DNA of 59,254 bases from an uncultured Alphaproteobacteria bacterium (GTDB lineage Bacteria; Pseudomonadota; Alphaproteobacteria; RF32; CAG-239), in NCBI GenBank assembly GCA_904501925.1, contig CAJGCO010000009.1, positions 1 to 59,254 of the forward strand, written 5' to 3'. Position numbers and translations under genes: made by a program. Below the pieces are notes generated by a model. The model saw nothing but the letters and a program-made list of their open reading frames with translations, was not told the origin of the DNA and did not search any database. Numbering within the stretch: the first letter of the stretch is position 1; the number at the start of each line of letters is the position of its first letter. Positions 1 through 6,543 of the stretch are shown here, one piece after another.

Positions 1-62
1 CTTAAGAGCCCAACAAAGCTTTTCAAGTTTTTGTTACTTGACCGTCCCTGCTGGTGAATGGG

Positions 63-91
63 TTTATATATCCACCTTTTTCAGAAGTCAA
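63..91 (-). promoter_or_regulatory. Leftward sigma70-type promoter at the window edge
   Basis: On the minus strand, TTGACT (86-91) is followed after 17 bases by TATAAA (63-68) and then by a C-rich discriminator (CCCATTC). Downstream the sequence is more G+C-rich than the AT-rich surroundings and leaves the window at base 1 without an obvious ORF. A promoter with a GC-rich discriminator is typical of stable RNA genes, so this may be the start of an rRNA or other structural RNA transcript. That identity is inference only. Confidence 0.5.
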
Positions 92-257
92 TACTTTTTT
101 TTAAAAAAATTCAAAAAATTTAAACTTTTTTTTATCACTCTAACCAAATCCCTGTTTTTACTCGTTTTAAAAATATGCACATGTTTGAGGGTGTATTCAC
201 TGCATTATTTCTTTTAAATGTATATCTTAGTTTTTAACGTATAATACTATATATATA

Positions 258-1532
258 TTATTCATATATACGTGCAGCATCATACGAAAGCCCTATTGCA
301 ACGGAAGATAATTTATTTTCATCTGATAAAAGTGCATTAGGAAATATATTTGAAATACTATTCTTTATATATGGTATTTCTGTTGAGCCCCCAGTAAGTA
401 TAATCATCTCTATATCCTGCGCACAAACTTGAGCTTGCTTCAAACATTCCAAGAGAGACTCCTCTATAATATGAACATCCTTTTTTATTGATAATATAAA
501 ATCATCATTTGATGAAACAACAATAGGACTCATAGAAAGAAAATTTAGACTCGATTCAACATTATTTTTAGTACTAAGCTCTATTTTACAATTTTCTATA
601 TGATTAAGTAATGTATGACCTAGTTCTTTTCTTACTACCTCATATAAATTAGCAACTTTTTGAGGCTCTGCGGAATTTTCATATATATGTCTTATATTTT
701 TTTGTTCAGAGTATGTATATAAGCTATTTATACTACTCCATTCTGACAATGTAACATATGGCGAAAATGGAATCGGTAGAATCCGTTTTGTATATGCATC
801 TGGTTTTAAATATGTTCCATATCCAAAACTTGGCATAAAACATTTTATTGATAAATCTCTATCAAAATCGTTTCCACCAATACGGACTCCGGTATTTGCC
901 AATATATCATCTTTTCTATTTGTCTTATTCTTAATGTTTGGACCCAGTCTTATAATACTAAAATCTGATGTACCTCCACCAATATCTACCACACATGCTA
1001 ATTTTTCTGATTGCAATGATTGCTCATGATAATATGCGGCAGAAATTGGTTCATATTGAAAGTTTATATTCTTAAACCCTGCATTTAATGCTATCTTTCT
1101 TAACATTTTTTCAGCTTTATCATCAGAATCCGGCGCAAAATCTTGAAAATGTATTGGTCTACCGAGCACCACGCTTATTAATTCTGTATCAATTTGCTCT
1201 TCAGCTGTATTTTTTAAATACTTTATAAATTTTAGGATAATATCCTCATAGCTCATACTTATTCCATTTACATCGGTTTTTAGATTCATTAAATCAGTTC
1301 CTAGAATCCTTTTTAATGAGCGCATAAATCGACCAATTGATCCGTTTATATATTCATATAAAGCTTTGCTACCATATAAAGGTTTGTGCGAATCTTCTTC
1401 TGGAAAAAAAATAGCTGTTGGGATTAGTTCTTTATTATTAAACTTAATTAGATGTGGTGATTTGTTTTTCTGATTAACAGATATAGCTGAATTAGTGGTA
1501 CCAAAATCGATACCACAGAAATTTTTATACAT
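258..1532 (-). CDS. Hsp70-family ATPase, YegD-like
   Basis: A 424-residue cytoplasmic actin-fold ATPase of the Hsp70 superfamily. The N-terminal phosphate-1 motif GIDFGTTNS is at residues 7-15, the phosphate-2 motif VVDIGGGTSDF lies near 180-190, and the adenosine motif LTGGSTEIPYI lies near 380. The protein ends just after the nucleotide-binding domain, so it lacks the DnaK substrate-binding domain and lid. Length and architecture resemble the YegD branch, whose client and partners are poorly known. It stands alone, with no J-protein or GrpE beside it. The ATG at 1532 follows a GAGGAGG ribosome site at good spacing. The intergenic region upstream also holds a rightward promoter. Confidence 0.8.
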   Translation of the reverse strand: MYKNFCGIDFGTTNSAISVNQKNKSPHLIKFNNKELIPTAIFFPEEDSHKPLYGSKALYEYINGSIGRFMRSLKRILGTDLMNLKTDVNGISMSYEDIILKFIKYLKNTAEEQIDTELISVVLGRPIHFQDFAPDSDDKAEKMLRKIALNAGFKNINFQYEPISAAYYHEQSLQSEKLACVVDIGGGTSDFSIIRLGPNIKNKTNRKDDILANTGVRIGGNDFDRDLSIKCFMPSFGYGTYLKPDAYTKRILPIPFSPYVTLSEWSSINSLYTYSEQKNIRHIYENSAEPQKVANLYEVVRKELGHTLLNHIENCKIELSTKNNVESSLNFLSMSPIVVSSNDDFILSIKKDVHIIEESLLECLKQAQVCAQDIEMIILTGGSTEIPYIKNSISNIFPNALLSDENKLSSVAIGLSYDAARIYE

Positions 1533-1562
1533 TTTTCCTCCTCATATTTGTAAAACTTGGTG

Positions 1563-1590
1563 ATTTTACAATCACTTTTTAAAGTTTCAA
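1563..1590 (-). promoter_or_regulatory. Probable promoter of the YegD-like gene
   Basis: On the minus strand, TTGAAA (1585-1590) and TAAAAT (1563-1568) are spaced by 16 bases, about 30 bases before the ATG. The -10 region overlaps a perfect 6-bp inverted repeat, GTGATT-TTAC-AATCAC, which could be an operator. Neither role is proven. Confidence 0.4.
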
Positions 1591-1631
1591 GAACATATTG
1601 AAATAATTTTAAATTTTATACTATTTTTTAC

Positions 1632-1660
1632 TTGCAAGAGGCTTTAAAATGTGATATATT
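1632..1660 (+). promoter_or_regulatory. Rightward promoter in a gap between two leftward genes
   Basis: TTGCAA (1632-1637), a 17-base spacer and TATATT (1655-1660) form a near-consensus promoter pointing right, away from the YegD-like gene and into the 3' end of the ATPase gene. The same TTGCAA -35 is seen before the tRNA-Gly in this window. No rightward gene follows; the hairpin region at 1704-1765 lies about 40 bases downstream of the expected start. Confidence 0.45.
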
Positions 1661-1703
1661 ACTTTATATATAGAGAAAGATTAAAATATATATAACTTTA
1701 ACA

Positions 1704-1765
1704 AACCCACCTGCCACTGTTGCCCCCACAACAGTGGCTTCCCCTTTTTTTGGGGGTGGTAGGTT
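1704..1765. terminator. Nested hairpins at the 3' end of the ATPase gene
   Basis: A perfect 10-bp stem (1713-1722 with 1729-1738) is followed rightward by a run of seven T (1745-1751). An outer stem (1704-1711 with 1758-1765) pairs better on the leftward RNA, where its C/A mismatch becomes a G-U pair, and it reaches the ATPase stop codon. It may stop transcription in both directions; the rightward tail is six bases away from the inner stem. Confidence 0.45.
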
Positions 1766-2870
1766 AAATATCAAATAAAGGCAGACCTTTTTCTAACTTT
1801 GCTTTTTGCTGTTCTAAAAGTGTTGCAATACTTAACTTTCCACTTCTTAGCATTCCTCGAACAGCACAGCCTCCATTTATATTAGGATTTGCAAAAATAC
1901 CCTCAGCACGGAGTCTCCTTGGAGAACCTACAAGATTTTGATGAATACATGCCAATAATCCATTTGCTAAAAGCTCATACGACATTTCTTCGCTAATACC
2001 ACTAGAAGAAGCATATTTTGCCAATGCATTAATTGCATCGCCTACATTATTTGCGTGAATTGTTGAGAAAACTAAGTGTCCAGATGTTGCGGCTCTTAAC
2101 AATTCCTCTGCAGCTTCCGGTGAACGAATCTCTCCTAAATATATATATCTTGGTTTTGAACGAAGAGCAGACTTAATTCCCTCTTCCCATTTACCATTAG
2201 GAGGAGTCGTTTGTTTACACAAACCCAAATCACCATTTTGTGTTTCATAAACACCATCTAAAGGCAATTCAATAGGATCCTCGATTGTAAAAGCATAACC
2301 ACCTTCTGTTTGTAAATATTTTTTTATCAAAGCTGAAATTGTTGTGCTCTTACCTGTTCCAGTTGCACCTGCAATTAAGATAAGACCACTTTTATTGCCT
2401 AAAGTTAATAATTGGCGATATATTCCACTTGGTAAACCTAATTTTTCTAAATCTGGAATAGATATTGGCATTTTTCTGGCACAATATTGTTCACCTTCTA
2501 AAGCAATAGTTCTTTCTACGCGATAGTCTCTACCTTTAAAATGCAAAGAATAACTACTACATTTTCCATCATATTTTTCGACAACGGCATTTATAAATTC
2601 TTGTAAATCTACAAATTTTGCAACTTTTAGGCCACTATTACTTTTTCCACTCCATACATAACAAGTTTTATCGGGAGTAATATACATATCTGAAAATTTT
2701 GCATCGTTAGTTAATAATGTTCCGTCTTTTTCTACTTTTTTTACAGGAATTTTTGCTTCTGCTTTTAATAATGCTGCACTACTCATAACATTTTTTTTAA
2801 CAACTTTATTTTCTTTTGAAGATGCATCTGATTGTTGTTCAACTTCTTTTTCTTTACCGAATATACCCAT
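1764..2870 (-). CDS. PilT/GspE-type secretion or pilus ATPase, orphan
   Basis: A 368-residue protein of the T2SSE/PilT P-loop family. Such hexameric motors drive type II secretion, type IV pilus retraction or type IVB secretion. Walker A GATGTGKST is at residues 168-176, the acidic Walker B region contains IYLGEIR, and a His-box-like stretch contains STIHANN. An N-terminal alpha/beta domain covers roughly residues 50-140. Residues 1-45 are Lys/Glu/Ser-rich and probably flexible. A longer frame opens at 2954, but that codon lies inside the terminator stem of the upstream gene. The ATG at 2870 has a purine-rich GAGAGAAGAAAT before it and was chosen. No pilin, platform or secretin gene is in the window, so the machine it serves is unknown. 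Confidence 0.7.
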   Translation of the reverse strand: MGIFGKEKEVEQQSDASSKENKVVKKNVMSSAALLKAEAKIPVKKVEKDGTLLTNDAKFSDMYITPDKTCYVWSGKSNSGLKVAKFVDLQEFINAVVEKYDGKCSSYSLHFKGRDYRVERTIALEGEQYCARKMPISIPDLEKLGLPSGIYRQLLTLGNKSGLILIAGATGTGKSTTISALIKKYLQTEGGYAFTIEDPIELPLDGVYETQNGDLGLCKQTTPPNGKWEEGIKSALRSKPRYIYLGEIRSPEAAEELLRAATSGHLVFSTIHANNVGDAINALAKYASSSGISEEMSYELLANGLLACIHQNLVGSPRRLRAEGIFANPNINGGCAVRGMLRSGKLSIATLLEQQKAKLEKGLPLFDI

Positions 2871-2942
2871 ATTTCTTCTCTCGAGTTTTACTAGTTTGGG
2901 TTTACTTTTATCACAACTATCTGAATATTTAGTTAATTTAAA

Positions 2943-2970
2943 ACAAAAAAGCACCCCATTTTAGGAGTGC
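2943..2970 (-). terminator. Terminator of the 2988-3728 gene
   Basis: On the minus strand, a 7-bp stem (GCACTCC with GGGGTGC, loop of 6) is followed by a T-run, TTTTTTGTTT. It separates the unknown gene upstream from the ATPase gene. Confidence 0.8.
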
Positions 2971-2987
2971 TTTCAACGTAGTTGCTT

Positions 2988-3728
2988 TTAGCTTTTTTTC
3001 ATCATGTACTCGACAATGTGTTTTTTGCGAGGCACGCAGAATGTTCCACTCAAAGGCGCTGAACAATTTGGAAAAAACATAACCTTTGAATGTTTTAACT
3101 CTTTAACATCAAAACTATTTTTACTTAAAAGAGTTCTATCTGCATAAATAGCGCCTGCAAAAGCACGAGCAAAATCTACCTGATTCCACGTTGGATGGAA
3201 CTTTTTTAAGAATCTGTGAGTTTTAATGTATTTTACTACCTCAAACTCGAGCACTTTCTTGCTGAAAATATGCACATCATTGCTATAACAAAGTCTGTAC
3301 ATTTTGTACCCTAAAAACATAGGAACAAGCTCATAAAACTCATCAAGCTCTCTAAACTCATGCATAAAATGCCTATACATAAGAATCCTTTGCTGTAGCA
3401 AGCTAGGAAGAAGCTCAAACATCTTGTTTAATGTTGGCTCAATTTTTGTGAAATCGCGACGACGTTTGTCTTTATATCTCTTACACTGTTCTTCATGTTG
3501 TTGTGCAAGATCTTCATCTGTTAGATAATACAGTTGCACACCATTGAGACTCATACCTCGTATTGGAGTACCAAAACCATTAATGAAGTATATAATAACT
3601 ATATCACCTTCTTTAGGAATGATATTGTTTAAGTATTTTTTATCAATACTAAAACAAACATTCTCAACTCCATCAATATGTAAAGCGTCTTCGCTTTCCA
3701 CGATTGTTTTTATTTTTACTTCCATCAT
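2988..3728 (-). CDS. Hypothetical protein, 246 aa
   Basis: I do not recognise this protein. It is basic and rich in Lys, Phe and Tyr, with no signal peptide or obvious membrane segment. A central charged helix (YKDKRRRDFTKIEP) precedes a helical region, and the C-terminal part contains two Cys (FFPNCSAPLSGTFCVPRKK). The start is a double ATG (3728 and 3725) with no Shine-Dalgarno sequence, unlike the core genes here. Base composition is patchy, with some stretches near half G+C. It has its own strong terminator and is probably monocistronic. Phage or mobile-element origin is possible but not shown. Confidence 0.55.
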   Translation of the reverse strand: MMEVKIKTIVESEDALHIDGVENVCFSIDKKYLNNIIPKEGDIVIIYFINGFGTPIRGMSLNGVQLYYLTDEDLAQQHEEQCKRYKDKRRRDFTKIEPTLNKMFELLPSLLQQRILMYRHFMHEFRELDEFYELVPMFLGYKMYRLCYSNDVHIFSKKVLEFEVVKYIKTHRFLKKFHPTWNQVDFARAFAGAIYADRTLLSKNSFDVKELKHSKVMFFPNCSAPLSGTFCVPRKKHIVEYMMKKS

Positions 3729-3809
3729 AATATAATATGTTTATAATTAGAATCAGCATATTATAAGAAAAAATAAATTTTGTCTAGAAAAAAATGATTT
3801 AAAATGAGA

Positions 3810-3831
3810 AAAGCTCCCTTTCGGGAGCTTT
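3810..3831 (-). terminator. Leftward terminator of a unit without a clear gene
   Basis: A perfect 9-bp stem (AAAGCTCCC with GGGAGCTTT, loop of 4) is followed on the minus strand by a T-rich tail. On the plus strand there is no T-run, so it serves a leftward transcript. Confidence 0.7.
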
Positions 3832-4109
3832 GGGTTACGGGGATCTATTAATTAATTTTTTTTATAAATCACCATTTAGGGCTGTCTCTTGTTTTCATGC
3901 GAGTTAACAACTAATTTAAATTAATACTTTTTAGGATCTGCTCGGATGTTCATAATGTTCCTGATTTCGTCTTTAAATAATAGCACCGGGATCTTGATCA
4001 ATTTCTGTTCTGAAGCAAACCGATTGTTCCGTCTCTGATCATAGCTCTTGATTTTTTATTGTTAGACATGTGCCCTGAGGCATAATATTCACATCATAAT
4101 TTGTTTATG
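3810..4109 (-). ncRNA. Candidate ncRNA or decayed small gene, about 300 nt
   Basis: The interval runs from the expected start of the promoter at 4116-4144 to the terminator at 3810-3831. It is G+C-richer than the flanks. It lacks the conserved core signals of RNase P RNA, tmRNA and SRP RNA that I know. Two short frames are open: one from an ATG at 4069 to a TGA at 3998 (23 codons), and a second, overlapping and frame-shifted, ending at TAA 3921 with the C-terminus NIMNIRADPKKY. These could be one small gene broken by a frameshift, or chance frames in a non-coding RNA. Confidence 0.35.
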
Positions 4110-4115
4110 CTTTAT

Positions 4116-4144
4116 CTTGTAATCCATTTTGTCCATATTGTCAA
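4116..4144 (-). promoter_or_regulatory. Leftward promoter
   Basis: On the minus strand, TTGACA (4139-4144) and TACAAG (4116-4121) have a 17-base spacer. The -35 is perfect. It drives a leftward transcript into the 3810-4109 interval. Confidence 0.55.
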
Positions 4145-4286
4145 CACTTTTTTTGTTTTTTTATATATTTTTTATATACTATTGTTTTTACAAATAAAAA
4201 ACTTCAAAAAATCTATAAAATTGGCTTATGTTGATTACTTTTAGGCTTAAATTTTTTATTTAAACATCTTATTTTGCTATTTTTAA

Positions 4287-4315
4287 TTGACAAAAATAAT
4301 ATCCATACTATATTC
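4287..4315 (+). promoter_or_regulatory. Promoter of the small membrane protein genes
   Basis: TTGACA (4287-4292), a 16-base spacer and TATATT lie about 30 bases before the ATG at 4347. The TTG of this -35 is in frame with the downstream gene and can be mistaken for a start codon. Confidence 0.6.
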
Positions 4316-4346
4316 GTCGCTGTTAAAATATAAATATTATACAATT

Positions 4347-4604
4347 ATGAAACCTGCTATTAAGTATGCGTGGAAGCGATCTAGGATTAGATTCCGCGAA
4401 ATGGTGTTTATTTTTGCAGCAAGTGTTGTGTTATCGTTACTATCTTATGTTGGCCTTATTATTCATGATTCATTCTTGATGTTTGGTTTTTTGTTTGGCT
4501 TCACCTTTTGGGGCATAATTGTAACTGTAGCATGGCTCGCTATGTTTTTGGAACGATTTATTAAACATTTTTACCATTACAAAAAGATGAATAAAAGTGT
4601 TTAA
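4347..4604 (+). CDS. Small membrane protein, 85 aa
   Basis: Unrecognised. A basic N-terminus (MKPAIKYAWKRSRIRFREM) is followed by two hydrophobic helices, at roughly residues 20-42 and 46-68, and a basic tail (RFIKHFYHYKKMNK). This predicts an inner-membrane hairpin with both ends in the cytoplasm. The reading frame extends upstream to a TTG at 4287, but that codon is part of a -35 box, so the ATG at 4347 is used. No Shine-Dalgarno sequence is visible. The gene probably shares a transcript with the next small gene, 37 bases downstream. Confidence 0.5.
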   Translation: MKPAIKYAWKRSRIRFREMVFIFAASVVLSLLSYVGLIIHDSFLMFGFLFGFTFWGIIVTVAWLAMFLERFIKHFYHYKKMNKSV

Positions 4605-4641
4605 TCGTTAAGGAATTTGTTATGTTATAAAAAAAATGATT

Positions 4642-4890
4642 ATGAAAAAAATTATTTTTGGAATAATGCTTGTTTTTATGAGCATTTTTGTTACTCCTTG
4701 TAGAGGAGCTGTTTCTTCATCTAACTCTGAGACGTTAGAATATAGTGTGTCTCAAGAATCAAAGGATCTAGATAATAATGTTCCTGAAAAAGATGATGGA
4801 TACATGGTGGTAATAGCAGGGCTTTTGGCGATAGTATTGTTTGGCTGGTATATTTGTACATATCAAGAACACGATAACAAGAACTGGTAA
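4642..4890 (+). CDS. Small exported membrane protein, copy 1 (82 aa)
   Basis: Paralogue of the protein at 5734-5976. Both begin MKK-I/F-IF and share MLVFMSI, followed by a Cys-Arg and then AVSS/GVSS. They then diverge through an acidic, Ser/Asn-rich middle and end in a second hydrophobic segment (here MVVIAGLLAIVLFGWYI) and a short charged tail. The N-terminus looks like a signal peptide; a lipoprotein is possible, but the box before the Cys is not canonical. A start at 4636 is possible; 4642 is chosen because it aligns with copy 2. No Shine-Dalgarno sequence is visible. Function unknown. Confidence 0.5.
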   Translation: MKKIIFGIMLVFMSIFVTPCRGAVSSSNSETLEYSVSQESKDLDNNVPEKDDGYMVVIAGLLAIVLFGWYICTYQEHDNKNW

Positions 4891-4905
4891 GAACTAATCT
4901 TAAAA

Positions 4906-4936
4906 AAAAGTCGGTTTTCTATAACCGACTTTTTTA
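4906..4936 (+). terminator. Terminator of copy 1
   Basis: The stem AAGTCGGTT with AACCGACTT is followed by a T-run. Essentially the same hairpin and the same following bases (TGTTATTGAATACCT) occur after copy 2, so the terminator was duplicated with the gene. Confidence 0.8.
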
Positions 4937-5017
4937 TGTTATTGAATACCTCACAGAAAACTTTCAATTTATCGGGAGCAGAATGTTGATGTTCATACGT
5001 TCGCCTTGAGCTGGTAG

Positions 5018-5045
5018 TCGAACCCTTGACATCAACCTTGGCAAC
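5018..5045 (-). pseudogene. Remnant of a tRNA-Gly gene
   Basis: Bases 5018-5044 match 6147-6173 of the intact tRNA-Gly (anticodon arm through T-loop) at all but one of 27 positions. The acceptor stem and D-arm halves are absent. It lies in the same relative position after copy 1 as the intact tRNA lies after copy 2. Confidence 0.65.
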
Positions 5046-5327
5046 ATTTTTATAATTAATCAAATGCTTTATTCTGTAAGGAATTGAGCAAATCATAAGG
5101 TTGATATTTTACTCTTTTTTACACACCAACAACATCATCATTCAACAAACACCACTCTACTGAACATCGTATAACTCCTACTTTAGATACATTTTTAAGA
5201 GGAAATATGTAAAATCTAACAATAGTTAATCCTTCCATATACATATTGGCACCATTATTAAATATGTTTGACTTAAGGGCAACACCGGATGATAGAGAAA
5301 TAAATTCATTCGGAAATATTTAAAACT

Positions 5328-5357
5328 AAATCCTCTAGAAATTCTCGAGGATTTTTT
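5328..5357 (+). terminator. Rightward terminator without an assigned gene
   Basis: AAATCCTC (5328-5335) pairs with GAGGATTT (5347-5354) and is followed by T. No rightward gene is recognisable in the 230 bases before it. Confidence 0.6.
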
Positions 5358-5571
5358 TATAATTTCCTTGTATAAAAGCTTCACTTTATTGGTGGATGAA
5401 TAAGAATTCTGCGATATAGTGAGAGTATGAGATTTGTATAAAGTTCACATGGAATATATAGTTTAAGTTACCATGTAGTATGGATAACAGGATACTTCAT
5501 AAGTGGTGTTTGAGATAATGAAAAAATAATAAAAAACTATGTAAACCACTAAAGACAACAGGATTTAGTTC

Positions 5572-5652
5572 AGCTCCGTTTAGAGCTATAAAGAAAGGCT
5601 CCACTAGCTGCCTTTCCAAAGAACCACAGATTTAACCGTGGATATCTGTGGT
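5572..5652. repeat. Three consecutive hairpins
   Basis: Three perfect inverted repeats in 81 bases: AGCTC/GAGCT (5572-5587), GAAAGGC/GCCTTTC (5593-5616) and ACCACAGAT/ATCTGTGGT (5623-5652). None has a T-run after it. They lie just upstream of the copy 2 promoter, so they are either the end of an upstream structured RNA or binding sites. Confidence 0.4.
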
Positions 5653-5665
5653 AATACTAAATACC

Positions 5666-5694
5666 TTGACAAAAAAGAGGTAATAATATATGAC
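5666..5694 (+). promoter_or_regulatory. Probable promoter of copy 2
   Basis: TTGACA (5666-5671), a 17-base spacer and TATGAC (5689-5694), about 40 bases before the ATG at 5734. The -10 is weak. Confidence 0.45.
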
Positions 5695-5733
5695 CTGCAT
5701 CAGTGATTAATTTTTATTATATTATTTTAGCGT

Positions 5734-5976
5734 ATGAAAAAGTTTATTTTTGTAATAATGCTTGTTTTTATGAGCATTAGTTGTAGAGCTGGTGTTTCTT
5801 CAGCTAATTCCGAAGCGTTGGGACATGATAAGCCTCAAGAATCAAATGAGCGAGGTAATACCACTTCTGAAGAAGATGATTTCTTGGGGGCAATAGTTCT
5901 GCTTGTTGGGGGGATATTTATTTTCCGGTATATTTCTATGAATTGGGACAAAGACTGGGATATTTCTAAGTACTAA
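5734..5976 (+). CDS. Small exported membrane protein, copy 2 (80 aa)
   Basis: Paralogue of the protein at 4642-4890. MKKFIFVIMLVFMSISC is a signal-peptide or lipoprotein-like start. An acidic Ser/Asn/Glu-rich middle is followed by a hydrophobic segment (FLGAIVLLVGGIFIFRYI) and a Trp/Asp-rich tail. The near-identical N-terminus and shared terminator show a local duplication followed by divergence of the middle. It has its own promoter. No Shine-Dalgarno sequence is visible before the ATG. Function unknown. Confidence 0.5.
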   Translation: MKKFIFVIMLVFMSISCRAGVSSANSEALGHDKPQESNERGNTTSEEDDFLGAIVLLVGGIFIFRYISMNWDKDWDISKY

Positions 5977-5981
5977 TCTTT

Positions 5982-6012
5982 AAAAAAGTCGGTTTTCTAT
6001 AACCGACTTTTT
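5982..6012 (+). terminator. Terminator of copy 2
   Basis: Same hairpin as after copy 1: GTCGGTT with AACCGAC and a T-run. Confidence 0.8.
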
Positions 6013-6029
6013 GTGTTATTGAATACCTT

Positions 6030-6092
6030 CGTTCGCCTTGAGCTGGTAGTCGAACCCTCTTTCCGGGTTCAAATCCCACACCCTCTTTACCA
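6030..6092 (+). pseudogene. tRNA-like fragment
   Basis: Bases 6030-6058 repeat 4998-5026 after copy 1 (contains GAGCTGGTAGTCGAACCC). Bases 6061-6092 look like the 3' end of a rightward tRNA: GGG, TTCAAAT loop, CCC, and a terminal ACCA. The T-stem does not pair beyond three base pairs, and no 5' half is present. This is read as debris of a second tRNA. Confidence 0.4.
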
Positions 6093-6095
6093 ATG

Positions 6096-6125
6096 AAAAA
6101 AGCCACCCTAGAAGGTGGCTTTTTT
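6096..6125. terminator. Terminator of tRNA-Gly (symmetric)
   Basis: AAAAAAGCCACC and GGTGGCTTTTTT form a strong stem with T-runs on both strands. It lies immediately 3' of the leftward tRNA-Gly. Confidence 0.8.
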
Positions 6126-6128
6126 GAT

Positions 6129-6203
6129 TGGAGCGGGTGAAGGGATTCGAACCCTCGACATCAACCTTGGCAAGGTTGCGCTCTACCCCTGAGCTACGCC
6201 CGC
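6129..6203 (-). tRNA. tRNA-Gly(GCC)
   Basis: A full cloverleaf of 75 nt with CCA encoded (6129-6131). The anticodon GCC lies in the loop TTGCCAA, closed by CAACC/GGTTG. The T-arm is GAGGG-TTCGAAT-CCCTT and the discriminator is T. The acceptor stem GCGGGCG with CACCCGC contains a C6-A67 mismatch where U-A or another pair would be expected. A near-consensus promoter lies upstream and a terminator downstream. Confidence 0.93.
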
Positions 6204-6221
6204 ATCATTTATCGAGAATGT

Positions 6222-6249
6222 TTTATAACACAGTTTTTTTGAATTGCAA
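6222..6249 (-). promoter_or_regulatory. Promoter of tRNA-Gly
   Basis: On the minus strand, TTGCAA (6244-6249), a 16-base spacer and TATAAA (6222-6227), about 18 bases before the tRNA 5' end. Confidence 0.6.
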
Positions 6250-6393
6250 CAAAAAAATAATATTTTTTCACACTTTAAACTAACTCACTGTTTTTGCTTT
6301 ACAAAAATATATATTGCGTTATTTATAACTTTATTGCTTTATACATATTTATGTTATATGCTTCGTTAATTGTATTTCATAAGAGAGGTTAAA

Positions 6394-6522
6394 ATGGCAT
6401 CAGCTACAAAAAAACAAAAAGAAATTCGTTTTGAAAAAGAAGCAAAGGCTCTGAAAAAGAATCTTGAAAAACGAAAAAAACAAGAAGCAGAATTAAAACA
6501 AAAAAAATTGCAAAAACAATAA
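6394..6522 (+). CDS. Lys-rich small protein upstream of murA, 42 aa
   Basis: An extremely Lys/Glu/Gln-rich helical protein that starts MASATKKQKEIRFEKEAKA, with no hydrophobic segment. It has a good ribosome site (AAGAGAGG, 7 bases from the ATG), and its stop lies 21 bases before the murA ATG. Small, very basic proteins next to murA are common in Alphaproteobacteria, from general knowledge of that neighbourhood; their function is not known. Coupled transcription with murA is likely. Confidence 0.7.
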   Translation: MASATKKQKEIRFEKEAKALKKNLEKRKKQEAELKQKKLQKQ

Positions 6523-6543
6523 TTGTATAAAAGAGGATTTGTT

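Larger units (their letters stand above)
5046..5733. other. Gene-free stretch with terminator, hairpins and promoter
   Basis: No convincing ORF on either strand. It holds a rightward intrinsic terminator at 5328-5357 (8-bp stem, T7) with no gene before it, three neighbouring hairpins at 5572-5652, and a TTGACA promoter at 5666-5694. The stretch 5100-5330 may be decayed sequence; I recognise nothing in it. Confidence 0.4.

Noticed and set aside
2871..2954. Longer N-terminus of the PilT/GspE-type ATPase
   Set aside because: The distal start lies inside the terminator hairpin of the upstream gene; the internal ATG has a purine-rich site before it.
3810..4109. Identification as RNase P RNA, tmRNA or SRP RNA
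   Set aside because: Their conserved core sequences (such as GAGGAAAGTC or GGAAGGAAGCAG) and, for tmRNA, a tag reading frame are not present.
4287..4346. Upstream extension of the small membrane protein to a TTG start
   Set aside because: The TTG is the first half of a perfect TTGACA -35 box with a good -10; the RNA would begin downstream of it.
5208..5213. Start-stop ATGTAA after a good ribosome site (AAGAGGAAAT)
   Set aside because: A minimal frame with no downstream gene to regulate; probably chance.
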